Below, in pieces: positions 34,352-47,000 of a stretch of DNA of 64,000 nucleotides (position 1 is the stretch's first letter; every line of letters starts with the position of its first letter). The notes below the pieces were generated by a model. It did no database searches, was not told the origin of the DNA, and saw only the letters and a list, made by a program, of their open reading frames with translations. The stretch lies in NCBI RefSeq assembly GCF_022201045.2, contig NC_068558.1, forward strand, positions 31,267,501 to 31,331,500. Reading direction: 5' to 3'. Source of the DNA: Citrus sinensis. Its lineage: Eukaryota > Streptophyta > Magnoliopsida > Sapindales > Rutaceae. A program made the position numbers and the translations under genes.

Positions 34352-36980
34352 ATGAATGCAGCAACTGCAAGTCTTTCACTTTCTCACTCAGGCTCAGCTC
34401 TTTCAGCCAATTATTCACCTTCTTGCATTTCGAAATCATCAAATAAACAACTCAACTTCTTGCCCTCAAAAACGAACCTATGTCTTCAGAAAAGAATCTC
34501 ACTGTCACTGTCTGTGCATCTTTCATCGTCATCAGACGGTGCCCGTTTGGTCGTGGAGGATGATCTCCATGCTTTCTTGCAAGTACCCATTTTCTTCCCA
34601 AGTGCATTTCCTCAACTGGGTTTCATCTGGATTCGCTTTTAATCTTTTACATTGCAACGGGGTTGCTTGCATTGCCTTTTATTTGTTAAATTTTCTAACC
34701 AAATTCTAGTTAATATGAATGCTTTTGGTGCTTTTTGGCAGATTCTTCCAAGTGATTTGCGTGATAGACTTCAAAATGATTCCAAGAGGGGACAACTCTT
34801 AGAGGTGACTTTCTTAAAACTTTAAATTTGCTGCTACACTTGTGATTGTTAGTAACATATTTGTGATAGCATACAACTCTCTGTAAAATCAGCTTTGATT
34901 AGTGCCATTTTAGGGTCATAATTAGGAATTTCACTTTTGCTCCAAAATTGATGAGGATGGTGATGCAATGCTATGCTTCACATAGGTTATACTGGACCTA
35001 GGTCGGCTACCAGAAGCACGCTATCTAGGTGAATTTGGCGGGAAGTACTTAAGGAGTACTGAGGTAAATTCATGATTTTGGGACATCTTCAAGTCTCTAG
35101 TTGCTTCTAATAGTGAAATGCATATTTATTTATTCTATCTCTTCTGACAATGCCATTTGCTTCGTTGGATTAACTTATGACTGATGGTTCTGGATACCTT
35201 GTAAAGTTTTTATTACAAAAGAAAGGGATGTATTTGTTAAAGAAGGGAGAACTCTTAATTTGGTTTTAGTTACATATATTATATGCTTATTAGCTAGGTA
35301 TCGGTGGAAGAGTTGGAGTATGCTCAAAGTGCAGTTGGGGAATTTGGAGGGGACAACAGAGCTGGCATTGAGGGTACCCTGCACCGGATATCTGCTATTA
35401 GGAGTAGGAAAGGGGCGATTGTTGGTTTAACTTGTCGTGTTGGTCGGGCAGTCAGCGGCCATATTGACATGGTTTATGATTTACTTCATTATGGGAAGAG
35501 CATCTTGTTCGTTGGAAGGTAAGTGGATCTTTATGCTATTTAATGTTTCAAGATATGTTGGAAAGATACTCAAACAGGCTAATGATGTCAGACAGTCTAA
35601 AATGTGGGAAATTGGGTCAGGAAATCATATAAAATTGTAACCTTGCTGTTGTGACGTACGTAGATCTGCGAGAAGTCTTATTCTGTTTGTAAGGGATTCA
35701 AAATGAGTGCACTATTTATATCAAGGAATTCTATTCTTATTTCTGTTGTTTCTGTCTAGTGCCTCCATGAGGATTTGCTATTTGTTAAGATTTGGAGAGA
35801 ATGTTAAATGTTAAATGTTAAGACTGAGAAATGTTTTTTTACTCATAGTGAAGTTCTTCTATGCACTTTATTCAATTAATAAAATTATCTTTGATTTTTT
35901 TCTTTCTTATTTTAGGCCTGGGGTTGGCAAGACTACTGTTATGCGGGAGATTGCCCGTGTCTTGTCTGATGAATTTCAGAAAAGAGTGGTGAGTACCGAT
36001 TTTCTGTACTATCAACATTTCTTTCATTTCCAATCACTTGTTTAGTATCATTGGCTGTGTTTTGACAAATGCTTGTACTAAATAAAAATTGGTTTAGGTC
36101 ATTGTTGATACTAGCAATGAAATAGGAGGCGACGGGGATATTCCTCACTCAGCAATTGGAACCGCACGAAGAATGCAGGTTCCAGAACCATCATTGCAAC
36201 ATAAAGTCATGATTGAAGCAGTCGAGAACCATATGCCTGAGGTGATCATTGTCGACGAGATTGGCACTGAAGCAGAAGCTCATGCTTGTCGATCAATTGC
36301 TGAGAGAGGTGTCATGCTTATTGGTACCGCTCATGGAGAGTGGCTTGAAAATATAATAAAAAATCCCATACTCTCTGACCTGGTGTGTTCTGTCTCATGA
36401 TTATCTCAGATTAAGTTCAATAGTTACGTATTGTACTTGTAACTTAAGGTTCTTCAACTCCGCAAGAGCAATTTGCTTGTTGAGCTAAGACCCAGGGTCA
36501 AGTTAAAATTAGTTTTGAGTTATACATATAGTTCATCAAAGTTTGAAATAGAAAATTTTTTCTAGACCTACAATTGCAATGTACTCTATATTGAGACAAA
36601 ATTACTTATTGTTTGTTGGTTTTCTTGTTTGCAGATTGGGGGTGTAGATACTGTTACTTTAGGAGACGAGGAAGCTAGAGCTCGAAGGTGTCAGAAAAGC
36701 ATTCTCGAAAGAAAAGCCCCTCCAACATTTTATTTCTTGATTGAGATGAGAGAAAGGCATTACTGGGTCACACATAAGGTATTCCTAGCAATACTGAACT
36801 TGAATGCAAGATTAACATACTCTTGTATCTTGGTATGCTCATATGGTTACTTATTTGATTTATAACTTCTTACTTCTGTGTAATACGTTTTGCTCTCATT
36901 CTACAGACGGAGAAGAGTGTGGATACGTTGCTTCGTGGAAAAACCCCATTAGTTGAGGTACTTCTTTTCAGTAGTCACAT

Positions 36981-37013
<33 letters not shown>

Positions 37014-37385
37014 GGGGGGAGGGGGAAGAAAAAGAGTTCCACACGTGTTATCAGTTTTCATTTTCTATAAGTTCTATGACCGCCATTTACCTGAAGAAGT
37101 GCAAGTGAGAAGTACAATATTCATGCAGTTGACTTTAAATTACTGGATAATTGTGATTTGCCTGATTGAATTCTATATCGCAATTGAAGATAAGCACATT
37201 ATACACTTTCTTTGTACTTAGTCCATTATTTTGATTACGGTGCACAAATAATTCTTTTTTGGACCATTATACAGCAATCTGAAGCATTATTCATTTGATT
37301 CGGGATTTTGCAGATCAGGAAAAGAGATGATCGGTTCAACGTTGTGGTAGATAGATGGAAGGCATATGATCGACATGATATATAA
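34352..37385 (+). CDS. P-loop ATPase of the ycf45/SpoIIIAA type, probably plastid-targeted
   Basis: Nine exons: 34,352-34,582, 34,742-34,804, 34,986-35,063, 35,298-35,518, 35,916-35,988, 36,098-36,382, 36,635-36,778, 36,907-36,957, 37,314-37,385, giving 405 residues with all phases consistent. The first 60 residues are Ser-rich, transit-peptide-like. The ATPase has Walker [10 protein letters not shown] (197-205), [19 protein letters not shown], Walker [10 protein letters not shown] (about 269-277), and [20 protein letters not shown]. The family is related to algal-plastid ycf45 and bacterial SpoIIIAA-like ATPases. Arabidopsis members (SPD1 and a shorter homologue) act in plastid development. 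No R3H domain follows the ATPase, so this is the short form. The exact role is inference. Confidence 0.93.
36982..37019. repeat. Poly-T/poly-G tract in an ATPase intron
   Basis: About 31 T followed by seven G, inside the intron before the last exon. Likely length-variable and error-prone in sequencing. Confidence 0.9.
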
Positions 37386-39024
37386 GTATTTTCTCACACC
37401 CATGTGTAAATTCAGCAGCCCGTGTCCTATTGTAATATGTTGTGAATGACAATATACATAGCCTTCCCTCAAAAACTTTTGCTACAATCACAGTGTATGG
37501 AAGAGCTCGTCAATTAGAAATGCAAAAGTTCCTTTGCATCTTGAAGTTTAATTAGAAATGACTGATTTTATTTTATAAATTTATAGATCATTCTCTGATT
37601 AAACTTTATTATTGTCATTAATCTATTAGGTGGATTGACTCATCTTATGTCAATTACATACTGGCAAATAAAACAAAATCGATCCTATTCTTGATAGCAA
37701 AATTATGAGTCCCCTCTTTGAACTTTTATTTACAATCCATCTTTGTTCAAGAACCAAAAACAAAAAGAGGCACAAACGTATGACTATTTGGAACATACAA
37801 AAAGACAACGAAGTATCAAATCCATCGAGATAAAACTCTATTTTGAAATTAGAAATTTTGTTGAAATTTTTCCTTGATGTGGATTTCGCACCCAATCTTG
37901 TGAATTTCAATTCCATGCAAGGGAAAAATCTGAAAGTTCAAGCAATTGTATCGCATTCCAAGTATGGGAAAAAGAGCGAAGCCAAATGTTGTTCAACAAG
38001 ATCGATTGAAACCCCCTCGATATTTTAAAATACATTTAAACTCTTATCGATTTTTTTGTTTGTTGATCTTATCATTTTACCCTTAATGGTTATTTGATGT
38101 TAGGAATATGAATACCTTTAATTATATAATTGAAGAATTTTTTAATCACAATTAATTAAAGATTATGGAAAAATTAACGAAATTGTCATAACTTTTCAGT
38201 TAAAAGGTAAGGAAATTATCAAAGTTGCCCCATTAAACTACATTTAAGTAAAAAGAACCCAAGCCAATTTGTTTTATAATCTACCTTTAAACTACATATT
38301 TTATTCATTTAAAGAGAAGGTCCACGAAATTACGCTTTTGTTATAAGTACTATTTTCCTTATCTATGACAAGTATTTCCTGTAATAATATATAGTTATAT
38401 ATCCACTGAATGTTAAAAAACTGAATGAGGACGGCAGCAAGGGACACATATATAGAAGCGAGCTAAGAGCCTAAGATAAAACGTTAAACAAGTGGATCTG
38501 ATAAATAAAATTGGCATCACTAACCCACTTGGAGCTATCATAATTTAAAGATAATAATAAGGCTAATGATGAAGCCAGCATTTCTTTGTGCATTGGAGGA
38601 GGATACGAAGACACGTCGTCACCCATCAGTCCTTCGGGTCGGTATCATTCGTAAGTGGCTGGTAAAATCAAACTGCCACGCAACTCTTTTTTTATGTTGC
38701 AAGAATTGTATGATTCAAATGCCACGTCACAATTTCACCTATCGTAATAATGAGTAATTAAATACGTGGCACAGAATCATATCTCATTCATGGTGTTATA
38801 AATTAACCAGGCTCTCACTCACTCTGATATAAATGATACGTGTTGAAATGTGTTACTTATAAAGTGTTAATTCCAAAATGAATAGGTGAATAATTTCACT
38901 CACCCTGTGGTTGGTAACTACCAGCCTACGTGCTACCTCTTTTTATAGTATTTTGTAATTAATAACGTTACGTGGTATTGTTGCGCACAATATTTAATAT
39001 GTCTGCTCTGTGCTCATTAACCAT
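37386..39024. other. Intergenic, downstream of the ATPase
   Basis: The first 100-150 bp are the likely 3' UTR. The rest is AT-rich without a supported gene. The open stretches at 37,843-38,028 and 38,566-38,757 have no recognisable protein. 38,660-38,780 repeats 'gccacg' motifs (tgccacgcaac, tgccacgtcac, acgtggcac). Confidence 0.4.
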
Positions 39025-40915
39025 AAAATTTAGGATTTTTTCAATTTTATCCTCAAACTTTTTTCTATTATAACTAGTTAAATTGTTAGTTTTTTAAACC
39101 AAAGAGTTCTCATCACTTTCAATAAATTTACAATTAAATACCACTCCTATCAAATCTAAAAAAAAAAAAAAAATCATCACCTCAACATTCTCAATACTCT
39201 CAACACTCCTAACAAATCATTAAAACCTCATCACTCTTAAAAAATCACCAAACCCCATTAAATAAATATTATATAACTAAAAATATAATCATCAATAAGA
39301 GAGTTTCTTAGGGTTAGTGTACATTTCTTACACAATATAAACTTTTAATGTATTAAGTTTAGGAGTTAGGTTTGAAATTGATGTAGGTGTTGTTGTAATT
39401 GTTCTTATTTTCCATCATAAAACAATTTAATTTCTCAAGATACTTAGTTTGAGTTGAGAAAAGTTGAGAAATAAAAAAAAAAATCATTAAAAAACAATAA
39501 AAATTCCAAGTAAAAGTAAAACAAGGCCCAAATTATGTGCAATAGGAAAATTCACTTGCGACAAGCAGTGAGACAAGTGACTCTCTCACATAAATAAAGT
39601 AATGTTTATGTGCGGCAGACAGCTACCCCACTGCCTATTGCACATAATCACAGTATGTACTTCAGCTATATAAAATGTGTCGAGTACATTCTGGAGATTA
39701 TAAAATTGGCTACATGCATTTGTTTTTGGCGTATAATATACAATTTTGAAACTTGCGATGAAACAGATCAAAACATATTAGAGCAACAGGCACCTATAGC
39801 ACTAAAAGACAGTCACATTGAAACTGTCCTCCTATCGCACCAAAATATAGTGATGTTAAGAACTCTTTTATTGTGACATGTACATTCTTTAATCTATCTC
39901 ATCATAAGTTTCGATACAATATATTATACACTTAAAATAGACACATATAGCTCAAGTTATGGTCTCTAGAAAGTATCCACACATTTTACATGATTGTTAC
40001 ACATAAGATGATTATGTGCGATAGACAACTTATGTGCGACATACAATAGGATAGGTGCATGTCACACATAAACACAGCTTTGTTTATGTGAGATGAATTT
40101 TCTGTTGCACATAACTTACCTTGTTTATGTGAGACAGACACCTATCTCATTGCCTGTCGCACATGAACTTCTCAATTGCATATAATTTGGGCTTCATTTT
40201 ACCTCGAATATTATTTTCAATTTTTTTTTAGATTTCTCAATTCAAACTAAATACCTTAAGAAATCAAATTGTTTTATGATGAAAAATAACAATATTTACA
40301 GCAAAACGCAAATCAATTTCGAACTTAAATCATAAACTTAATACATTAAATGTTTATATTGTGTAAAAAACATACACTAACCCTAAGAAACTCTCTAATT
40401 GATGACTATTTCTTCATTTATGTCATGCTTGTTTGATGGGGTTTGGTGATTTGTTAAGAGTGATGAGGTTTAATGATTTGTTGGGAGTGTTGAGAGTATT
40501 GAGAATGTTGAGGTACTGATAATTTTTTAGATTTTACAGGAGTGGCATCAATTTATAAAATTGTTAAAAGTGGACCAACAAAGTGTTGGCTCCACTGGCA
40601 ATAGAGTCCCCTTAAGTGGTTTGACTGGGTTTGCTCCCCAGTTCGAGTCGCAGGGAAGTCGCCTTTGTTGGGAGAATCTGTGCCTCTAGGTTCGAGCGGA
40701 GACTTCTAGTCTGTGTTGTGGTACGAGCTTAAAAGTACCTCACACAGTTGGGGCCCTCCCCAGGATACGTCGTGGTTAAAACAAAAAAAAATTGTTAAAA
40801 GTGGGGAGGACTATTTGATAAAAAAAAAAAAAAAAACTAACATTTTGCTAGTTATAATGGGAAAAAAATTTGAGGAGTCAAATTTTAAAAATCCTAAAAT
40901 TTTGTGGCTATTTTC
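39025..40915. mobile_element. 1.9-kb foldback element with very long inverted repeats
   Basis: The left arm (39,025-39,552) and right arm (40,176-40,915) are inverted copies. Left aatttaggattttt, tataactagttaaattgttag, cctcaacattctcaatactc and tcaccaaaccccat each occur reverse-complemented on the right in mirror order. The inner part (39,553-40,175) continues the symmetry with repeated ttatgtg-gac and cacataa motifs. A SINE interrupts the right arm. No transposase is present. The right edge gggaaatttatgaaaatagcc (minus) resembles Mutator-like ends but has no clear left partner, so superfamily and exact limits are open. Confidence 0.8.
40574..40787 (+). mobile_element. SINE (family A) inside the foldback arm
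   Basis: A-box tggctccactgg and B-box gttcgagtc mark the tRNA-like head. The tail is cgtggttaaaacaaaaaaaa. The duplication aaaattgttaaaagtgg is exact at 40,557-40,573 and 40,788-40,804. It is nearly collinear with the minus copy at 16,508-16,730. Confidence 0.9.
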
Positions 40916-41061
40916 ATAAATTTCCCTTTTGGTTAACCAAAGATAAACATTTAGTTCACAATTATAACTTTTATAATTTAACTTAAAAGTCATGCAGCCA
41001 CTCACTACTAAATGAATCATAATCTACTACTCAAATATACCATATAATATATATAACTAGC

Positions 41062-41115
41062 TAGGGGTGACAAAGCTTACGAATTCACGAATCCTGATTG
41101 ACGTTGCCACCCCTA
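41062..41115. repeat. 54-bp hAT-like palindrome upstream of the BBE-like gene
   Basis: taggggtgacaa at the left and ttgccacccctata at the right form near-perfect inverted ends around about 30 bp, the same aggggtg/cacccct ends as the hAT-type MITE at 18.8 kb. No target duplication is visible. Probably a remnant MITE in which most of the interior was lost. Confidence 0.5.
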
Positions 41116-41199
41116 TACGTATCCACTGAGTATGAACATAAACACAGGTCCATACATGCAAGCATGAGCAGGCCACGGATTTTATGATTGGCCGGCATG

Positions 41200-41207
41200 T
41201 ATATAAA
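41200..41207 (+). promoter_or_regulatory. Candidate TATA box, BBE-like gene
   Basis: tatataaagc is a canonical plant TATA about 330 bp before the ATG. That implies a leader of roughly 300 nt, or that a nearer, weaker element is used. Confidence 0.45.
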
Positions 41208-41538
41208 GCTCTACACTAAGACTCTAGTGCTCATTCAATATATATACACAATAGCAAGTCTCTCTCTTTGCTCTCATATGCAGCAATAATATATGCAAAC
41301 TCTTTTGTCATCTTTCAGTGTTGATCATATCATGTCAATTCTATATGTAACATCAAATTTATCAACAGAGTACTTATTTGTTAAAACTTCCAATACAGAT
41401 ATCAACAATGGCCGGCCACATATTTCCGTTTCACTTTGATCATCTCCTTATCCTTTTGTCCTCAACGTTCGAAATGATTCTCGAATTGTTCATTAAAACC
41501 CCTCCACCACTATCATTCAACAAACCCAGAACACTGCC

Positions 41539-43194
41539 ATGGCCAATTTTTTGAACAACCTATTTCTTCTTTTTATGTTCATCATCATCATCATCATAAC
41601 CCCTTCGCAATCTACGCCCACACTCAATTTTATATCTTGTTTAAATCGATACAATGTAAACAACTTTACCCTATTTCCCAATATTCAAAATGATCATTCT
41701 GAAGAAGCTAATTACAACTACTACGAGCTTCTCAATTTTTCAATTCAGAACCTTCGGTTCACTGATTCTTCTGTTCCCAAGCCAGTGGCCATTATCTTGC
41801 CAGAGAGTATAGACCAGCTAGTCAACAGTGTCTTGTGTTGCAGAAATGAATCAATGGAACTCAGAGTGAGGTGCGGTGGCCACAGCTATGAAGGCACTTC
41901 ATCATTTTCTAGTGATGGAGCTTCGTTTGTGATCTTAGACATGTCAAATTTGAACAAAATTTCAGTGGACTTAGAATCCGAAACCGCTTGGGTACAAGGA
42001 GGAGCAACACTTGGGGAGGCTTATTCAGCCATTTCTGAGGCAAGCAACACTCATGGCTTTTCAGCGGGGTCCTGCCCGACAGTAGGCGTCGGCGGCCACA
42101 TCGCTGGTGGGGGATTTGGATTGTTGTCGAGAAAATATGGGCTTGCAGCTGACAATGTTGTGGATGCTCTTCTCATGGATGCAAATGGCAGGTTACTTAA
42201 CAGAGAAGCCATGGGGGAAGATGTGTTTTGGGCAATTAGAGGTGGTGGTGGAGGAGTATGGGGCATTGTTTATGCCTGGAAAATCAAGTTATTGCAAGTA
42301 CCAAGAGTTGTTTCAGGTTTTGTTCTTTCCAGGCCTGGAAGCAAACAACATGTTGCAAAGCTTGTAAACAAGTGGCAACATGTTGCACCAAATTTGACAG
42401 ATGATTTTTACTTGTCATGTTTTATTGGTGCTGGCTTGCCTGAGACTAAATCCATTGGCTTATCAGCTACATTCAAAGGGTTTTATCTTGGTCCAAAACA
42501 TGAAGCTTTGACAATTCTGAACAATTTTTTTCCTGAGCTGCGTGTTTCTGAAAAAGATGGCAAAGAAATGAGTTGGATTGAATCGATTTTATTCTTTTCC
42601 GGATTGAGTAATGGGAGCACCATATCTGATTTGAAAAACAGGTACAATCAAGACAAGAACTATTTCAAAGCAAAATCAGACTATGTGAGGACTCCAATTT
42701 CTGTCACAGGAATAAGGACTGCTCTGGAAATTCTTGATAAAGAGCCCAAAGGGTATGTCATTTTTGACCCTTATGGTGGAATTATGCATAAAATAGGCAG
42801 TGAAGAAATTGCATTTCCTCACAGAAATGGCAACCTTTTTACAATTCAGTACATAGTGGCTTGGTACGGAGAAGATAATGACAAAAGCAATGGATACATT
42901 GACTGGATTAGAGCATTCTACAATGCAATGACACCATTTGTGTCATGGGGTCCTAGAGCTGCTTACATTAATTACATGGACATTGATTTGGGAGAAATGG
43001 AGTTGATCAACTCTAGCTTTCCATCTAAGGATGCTGTTGAAATTGCTAGAGTTTGGGGTGAAAAATACTTCTTGAAAAATTATGACAGGCTGGTTAAAGC
43101 CAAGACTATCATTGATCCCAATAACATTTTTAGCAATCAACAGGGCATTCCTCCAACGTTCTCTTTGGGTTTCAAAGGCAAAAGTTCCGAATGA
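41539..43194 (+). CDS. Berberine bridge enzyme-like FAD oxidoreductase
   Basis: An intronless frame of 551 residues, the usual size and structure for plant BBE-like enzymes. There is a signal peptide of about 25 residues ([15 protein letters not shown]), so the product is secreted or vacuolar. The FAD_binding_4 domain has both residues for bicovalent flavin: His115 in [10 protein letters not shown] and Cys179 in [12 protein letters not shown]. The C-terminal BBE domain ends [31 protein letters not shown] carries the Y-x-N pattern near the active site. Family members oxidise carbohydrates, monolignols or alkaloids, and the substrate cannot be told here. A (ta)n tract lies 170 bp after the stop. 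Confidence 0.95.
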   Translation: MANFLNNLFLLFMFIIIIIITPSQSTPTLNFISCLNRYNVNNFTLFPNIQNDHSEEANYNYYELLNFSIQNLRFTDSSVPKPVAIILPESIDQLVNSVLCCRNESMELRVRCGGHSYEGTSSFSSDGASFVILDMSNLNKISVDLESETAWVQGGATLGEAYSAISEASNTHGFSAGSCPTVGVGGHIAGGGFGLLSRKYGLAADNVVDALLMDANGRLLNREAMGEDVFWAIRGGGGGVWGIVYAWKIKLLQVPRVVSGFVLSRPGSKQHVAKLVNKWQHVAPNLTDDFYLSCFIGAGLPETKSIGLSATFKGFYLGPKHEALTILNNFFPELRVSEKDGKEMSWIESILFFSGLSNGSTISDLKNRYNQDKNYFKAKSDYVRTPISVTGIRTALEILDKEPKGYVIFDPYGGIMHKIGSEEIAFPHRNGNLFTIQYIVAWYGEDNDKSNGYIDWIRAFYNAMTPFVSWGPRAAYINYMDIDLGEMELINSSFPSKDAVEIARVWGEKYFLKNYDRLVKAKTIIDPNNIFSNQQGIPPTFSLGFKGKSSE

Positions 43195-44024
43195 GAATGA
43201 GACAAATTTGAAAGGGAAAATGGTGCATGTAATGTATCCTCAGCCTTGTCACTACCTGCGGACCTGAAAACCAAAATTTATCTTTTGAATCCTTGAATTT
43301 TGTAAATGGGCTTTGACCCAAAACACAATGTGTCTAAAACTTTCTGTCGCCATATGGAATCTTATATATATATATATATGTAGAGTACCTCTCTCGTTTC
43401 TTTTATTAAAATATGGATAATCTACTTACCATATAAAATTCTATTAAGAAAAAACATAAAATTTTTCATTTCAAATATAAAAAATACTGCAATGAGTCTA
43501 AAACAAGAATTGAGATTGATTTACTCATAAAGCATCACAATGAACAAATAAACAAATCACAAAAATTATTTGGATAAATTAATGAATTACCCGCCGAAAC
43601 ATATTTGAAGATGCTTCTATACATAACATATTGGTAAAAATAAAGTGGGGGTACATTATTTTAAAAAAAAATTGTTACAATCCATAGATATATCTAAGGT
43701 TTATTGAGAATTTAGGTACAAAAATCTACCCTGATAATATTAAAAGATAGGCAGATCGACTATTATTTTACATTTTGTAGAAGGAGATAATTGTGAACTA
43801 CATTAACTCGAATTGATAACTTCCAAGGTTACTGAAATTACAAACGTCCTTCATGACAGTTCTATTGTGCCGAAAGTTTAACACGAAGGCCCATGATATG
43901 ATGGGAAAAGAAAGTGATGAGGCACGAGTGGCTCACATTTACTGAAAAATAATAATAAAGTAAAGTAAAAGGATTCTGCTTCTGGGCTTTTCCGAAAACC
44001 CAAAAAAAAAAAAAAATACTAGCA
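43195..44024. other. Intergenic
   Basis: BBE-like 3' UTR and the cupin promoter. (ta)n microsatellite at 43,363-43,379. No gene. Confidence 0.45.
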
Positions 44025-47000
44025 ATGGCATGTGTGAGCAGCAGCAGCTTCTTATTGTTAAAGCAGCCAACTTTTAGCCCCAGAAGCAAAACCTCTCATC
44101 ATTTTTCAACGAGAAGAAGAGTGGTGGTGGTGAGGGCAGAAGCCATGTCAACTACTACTATTGAGAAGTTGGGTGTTAAGATTGAGAGGAATCCTCCTGA
44201 ATCCAAACTCACTGAGCTTGGTGTTAGACAATGGCCAAAGTAACTCACTCTTCACTTCTCTCTTTTATTTTTAATGTTACTGTGATTGAGAATTTTGCTT
44301 CTGTTGAATCAAGTTATGATCTTTTTGCATTTCTTGTTCTTTTTCATGGATTTTGGCCAAGATTTACGGATACATGATTAATGATTTGTTGTTGTGTTTG
44401 GATATTGAGAAACGGTGAATAGGAAAGAAAACAAAATTAAATCTTGGTTTACTGTATTTTAATAATCATGTGTTGTTTTATATGTTCACTATGCCTTTAG
44501 TTGAGATTTGATATTTTAAAATCATAACAATTGGGAAACAAAAATTAGAACTTTGAAGTCTGTAATCAATTCATTAGGCCATTACTCTAATGCCTGGAAA
44601 ATTTTCTCTCCCGATCATATCTAGCTAGAAACCAAAACTGGAAAAATGCAAAATCAAACAGTTCATTGTCTCTCCATTCTACCCTGGAAAAATGTCAGCT
44701 TGACTTAGAAAAAACTGCTTGTGGTGCTAGTTGTAGCCTGTGGGAGATTTGTGGTAGCGTGCAATGACATTGTAGGGATAAGTTTCAGGACATTTGTGTC
44801 CCCATGTGAAGAACATTTGTGGCACTATGTGAAGTACATTTGCGGTGCAAGTGATGTGCATAAACCACCATGTGTTCAAAACACAGCTTGTCAAAGTAGA
44901 GGGGGTGTCGATTTACAAAGCGGTGAATTCTAAAAAGTGAAAAATCCGTGGAGTCTTATACTACGTTATGTTGGTTTTAAAAATTTTATGGAGCAGAAAA
45001 TGTAGATAGCTACTCTCATTAAGTATTAAGATAATCTTAGTCTAGAAATTATGTATTTGCTTTTCCGCTGTTGAAACCATACCACCGATAATTAGGCTCC
45101 CAGACTGAATCTGTCACCAAGTTTTCAAGAGTGAATCTATCACCATGTATCTTCCAAGCTAAGTCTACATTGGAGGTGTGGACGCTTTTTCCATTATCCA
45201 AAGCAAACCAACAAATTTTGCTGTTTGTGTGAAAGAAAACAGTTATATTGTTTCATGTTTGTGTAGTCTTCGTATGATAAAAACAAAATATAGTTCTGTG
45301 GTGGGAATCCTAGTCACCATATTCCTTATTTTAATTTGATTGTGTCACCATCTTACTGCAACAAGTGGTGTGAATTCTTATTGTAGTTGAAGTAATTTTT
45401 TAAAATTTAATTAGAATTAAGAATACGGTTATTAGGGTATTGGCAAGATTTCAACCATACCAAACAAGCTTGACTAACAATCTCGTAGAATTACAAACTC
45501 CTCGAAACTCAAGATAGCTCCACCGAAGAGTCGGACCTAAATCATCTCACTTTGATAATAATTGTTGAGGAAGGTTTAGAGTTTGCAATTCTAATTTTAC
45601 CATACAAAAATAAATTTACTCAAATTTGAAAAATAAAATGCTCCATTTTGTTACTCTTTAGAGGAAACTAAGCATGTATTGCTTAGTATACAAAATGTTT
45701 CTCTTGAATGAATTACAACTTCAAAGGAGTAGCTTATTTATAGTAATATAAATGAAATGCACAACTATACAAAGCTTACCTAACACACTTTAATTAAATA
45801 CCATTTATTTTGCTAGTGCAATGTGAAATTACTTCTCATGACCTAACTTTATTATGTAAGTCATGATACCATTGGGCATTATTAATCTTAGCTTACATTG
45901 ATTTTTAGCAACATTTAGTCCAGTGGCAAAACTTACAACTGTGCGAGTACTAGTTGCACTTGCAGCCAACAAGGATTGGAACTCGTGGCTAATGGATGTG
46001 AAGAATGCTTTTCTTCATTGAGAGCTAGATCAATAGATTTATATGATTCAACCAATGGTTTTTTAGAGCCAAAATCATTTTGATTATGTATGTAAGTTGT
46101 GGATGGCATGATATAGATTGAAATAAGCACATAGTGCGTGGCATGAAAAGATTGCAGAATTTCTAATTCAAAGTGGTTATTCAGTAACGCTTGTAGATGG
46201 ATGATTTAATCATAACCGGTGATGATGATGTAGAAATTCTTCAAACAAAAAAGAATTAGTTAGTTCATTTCTAGCTGAAAGTTGGACAACTTAAGCAGTT
46301 TCTTGGTGTAGAGATTGATTGCACACAAGAAGGAATATTCCTTTGTTAGCACAGAGGAAACCAATGACAATATATGTGCATATGAAGGAAAAGACTTAGA
46401 AAATGCAACGATGTATCGACAATTGAGAGGCAGTGTTATCTATTTGACATTAGATTGACCTGACATTTCTTATGCAATTAGTGTGATGAGTCGGTTCACG
46501 CAAAAGCCAAAGAAGTAGGGGTATCAAAAATACCCGCGCAACTTAGTCTCAGATCAGACATAGGTATCGGCCTAAAGCTGAGCCAGTCCCGGACATCACT
46601 TGATAAGCCTGGGGTCTGGCCCGGAACCTAAATTACATAAATTTTAAATCTTAAACATTTAAAGTTAATAAAATTAAAAATTATAAAATTATAAAATAAA
46701 TTAAAAACATAGATATAATATTGTAAATATAAAATTTGAGCTTTTTAATTCCATATAAAAAAGCTAGGCTCGAGTGTTTAAAAAATATGTTTGGGCTGAA
46801 TCTAGGCATTGCCATACTGGAGGCCAACCTCGGGTTTTGCCATCAAAGAAAACGCATTTGGAAGCAATCTGGCGAATTTTGAGGTATGTGAAGGATGCAA
46901 TTGACTATAATCTTTTGTACAAGAATGGTGAATATTGTAAGCTAGTTGGCTATTATGATGCTAACTGTGTAGGAAATCATGATGATCACCGATCAACTAT

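Noticed and set aside
42051-42266. Minus-strand frame opposite the BBE-like gene
   Set aside because: Shadow of the glycine-rich flavin-binding coding region. No independent support.
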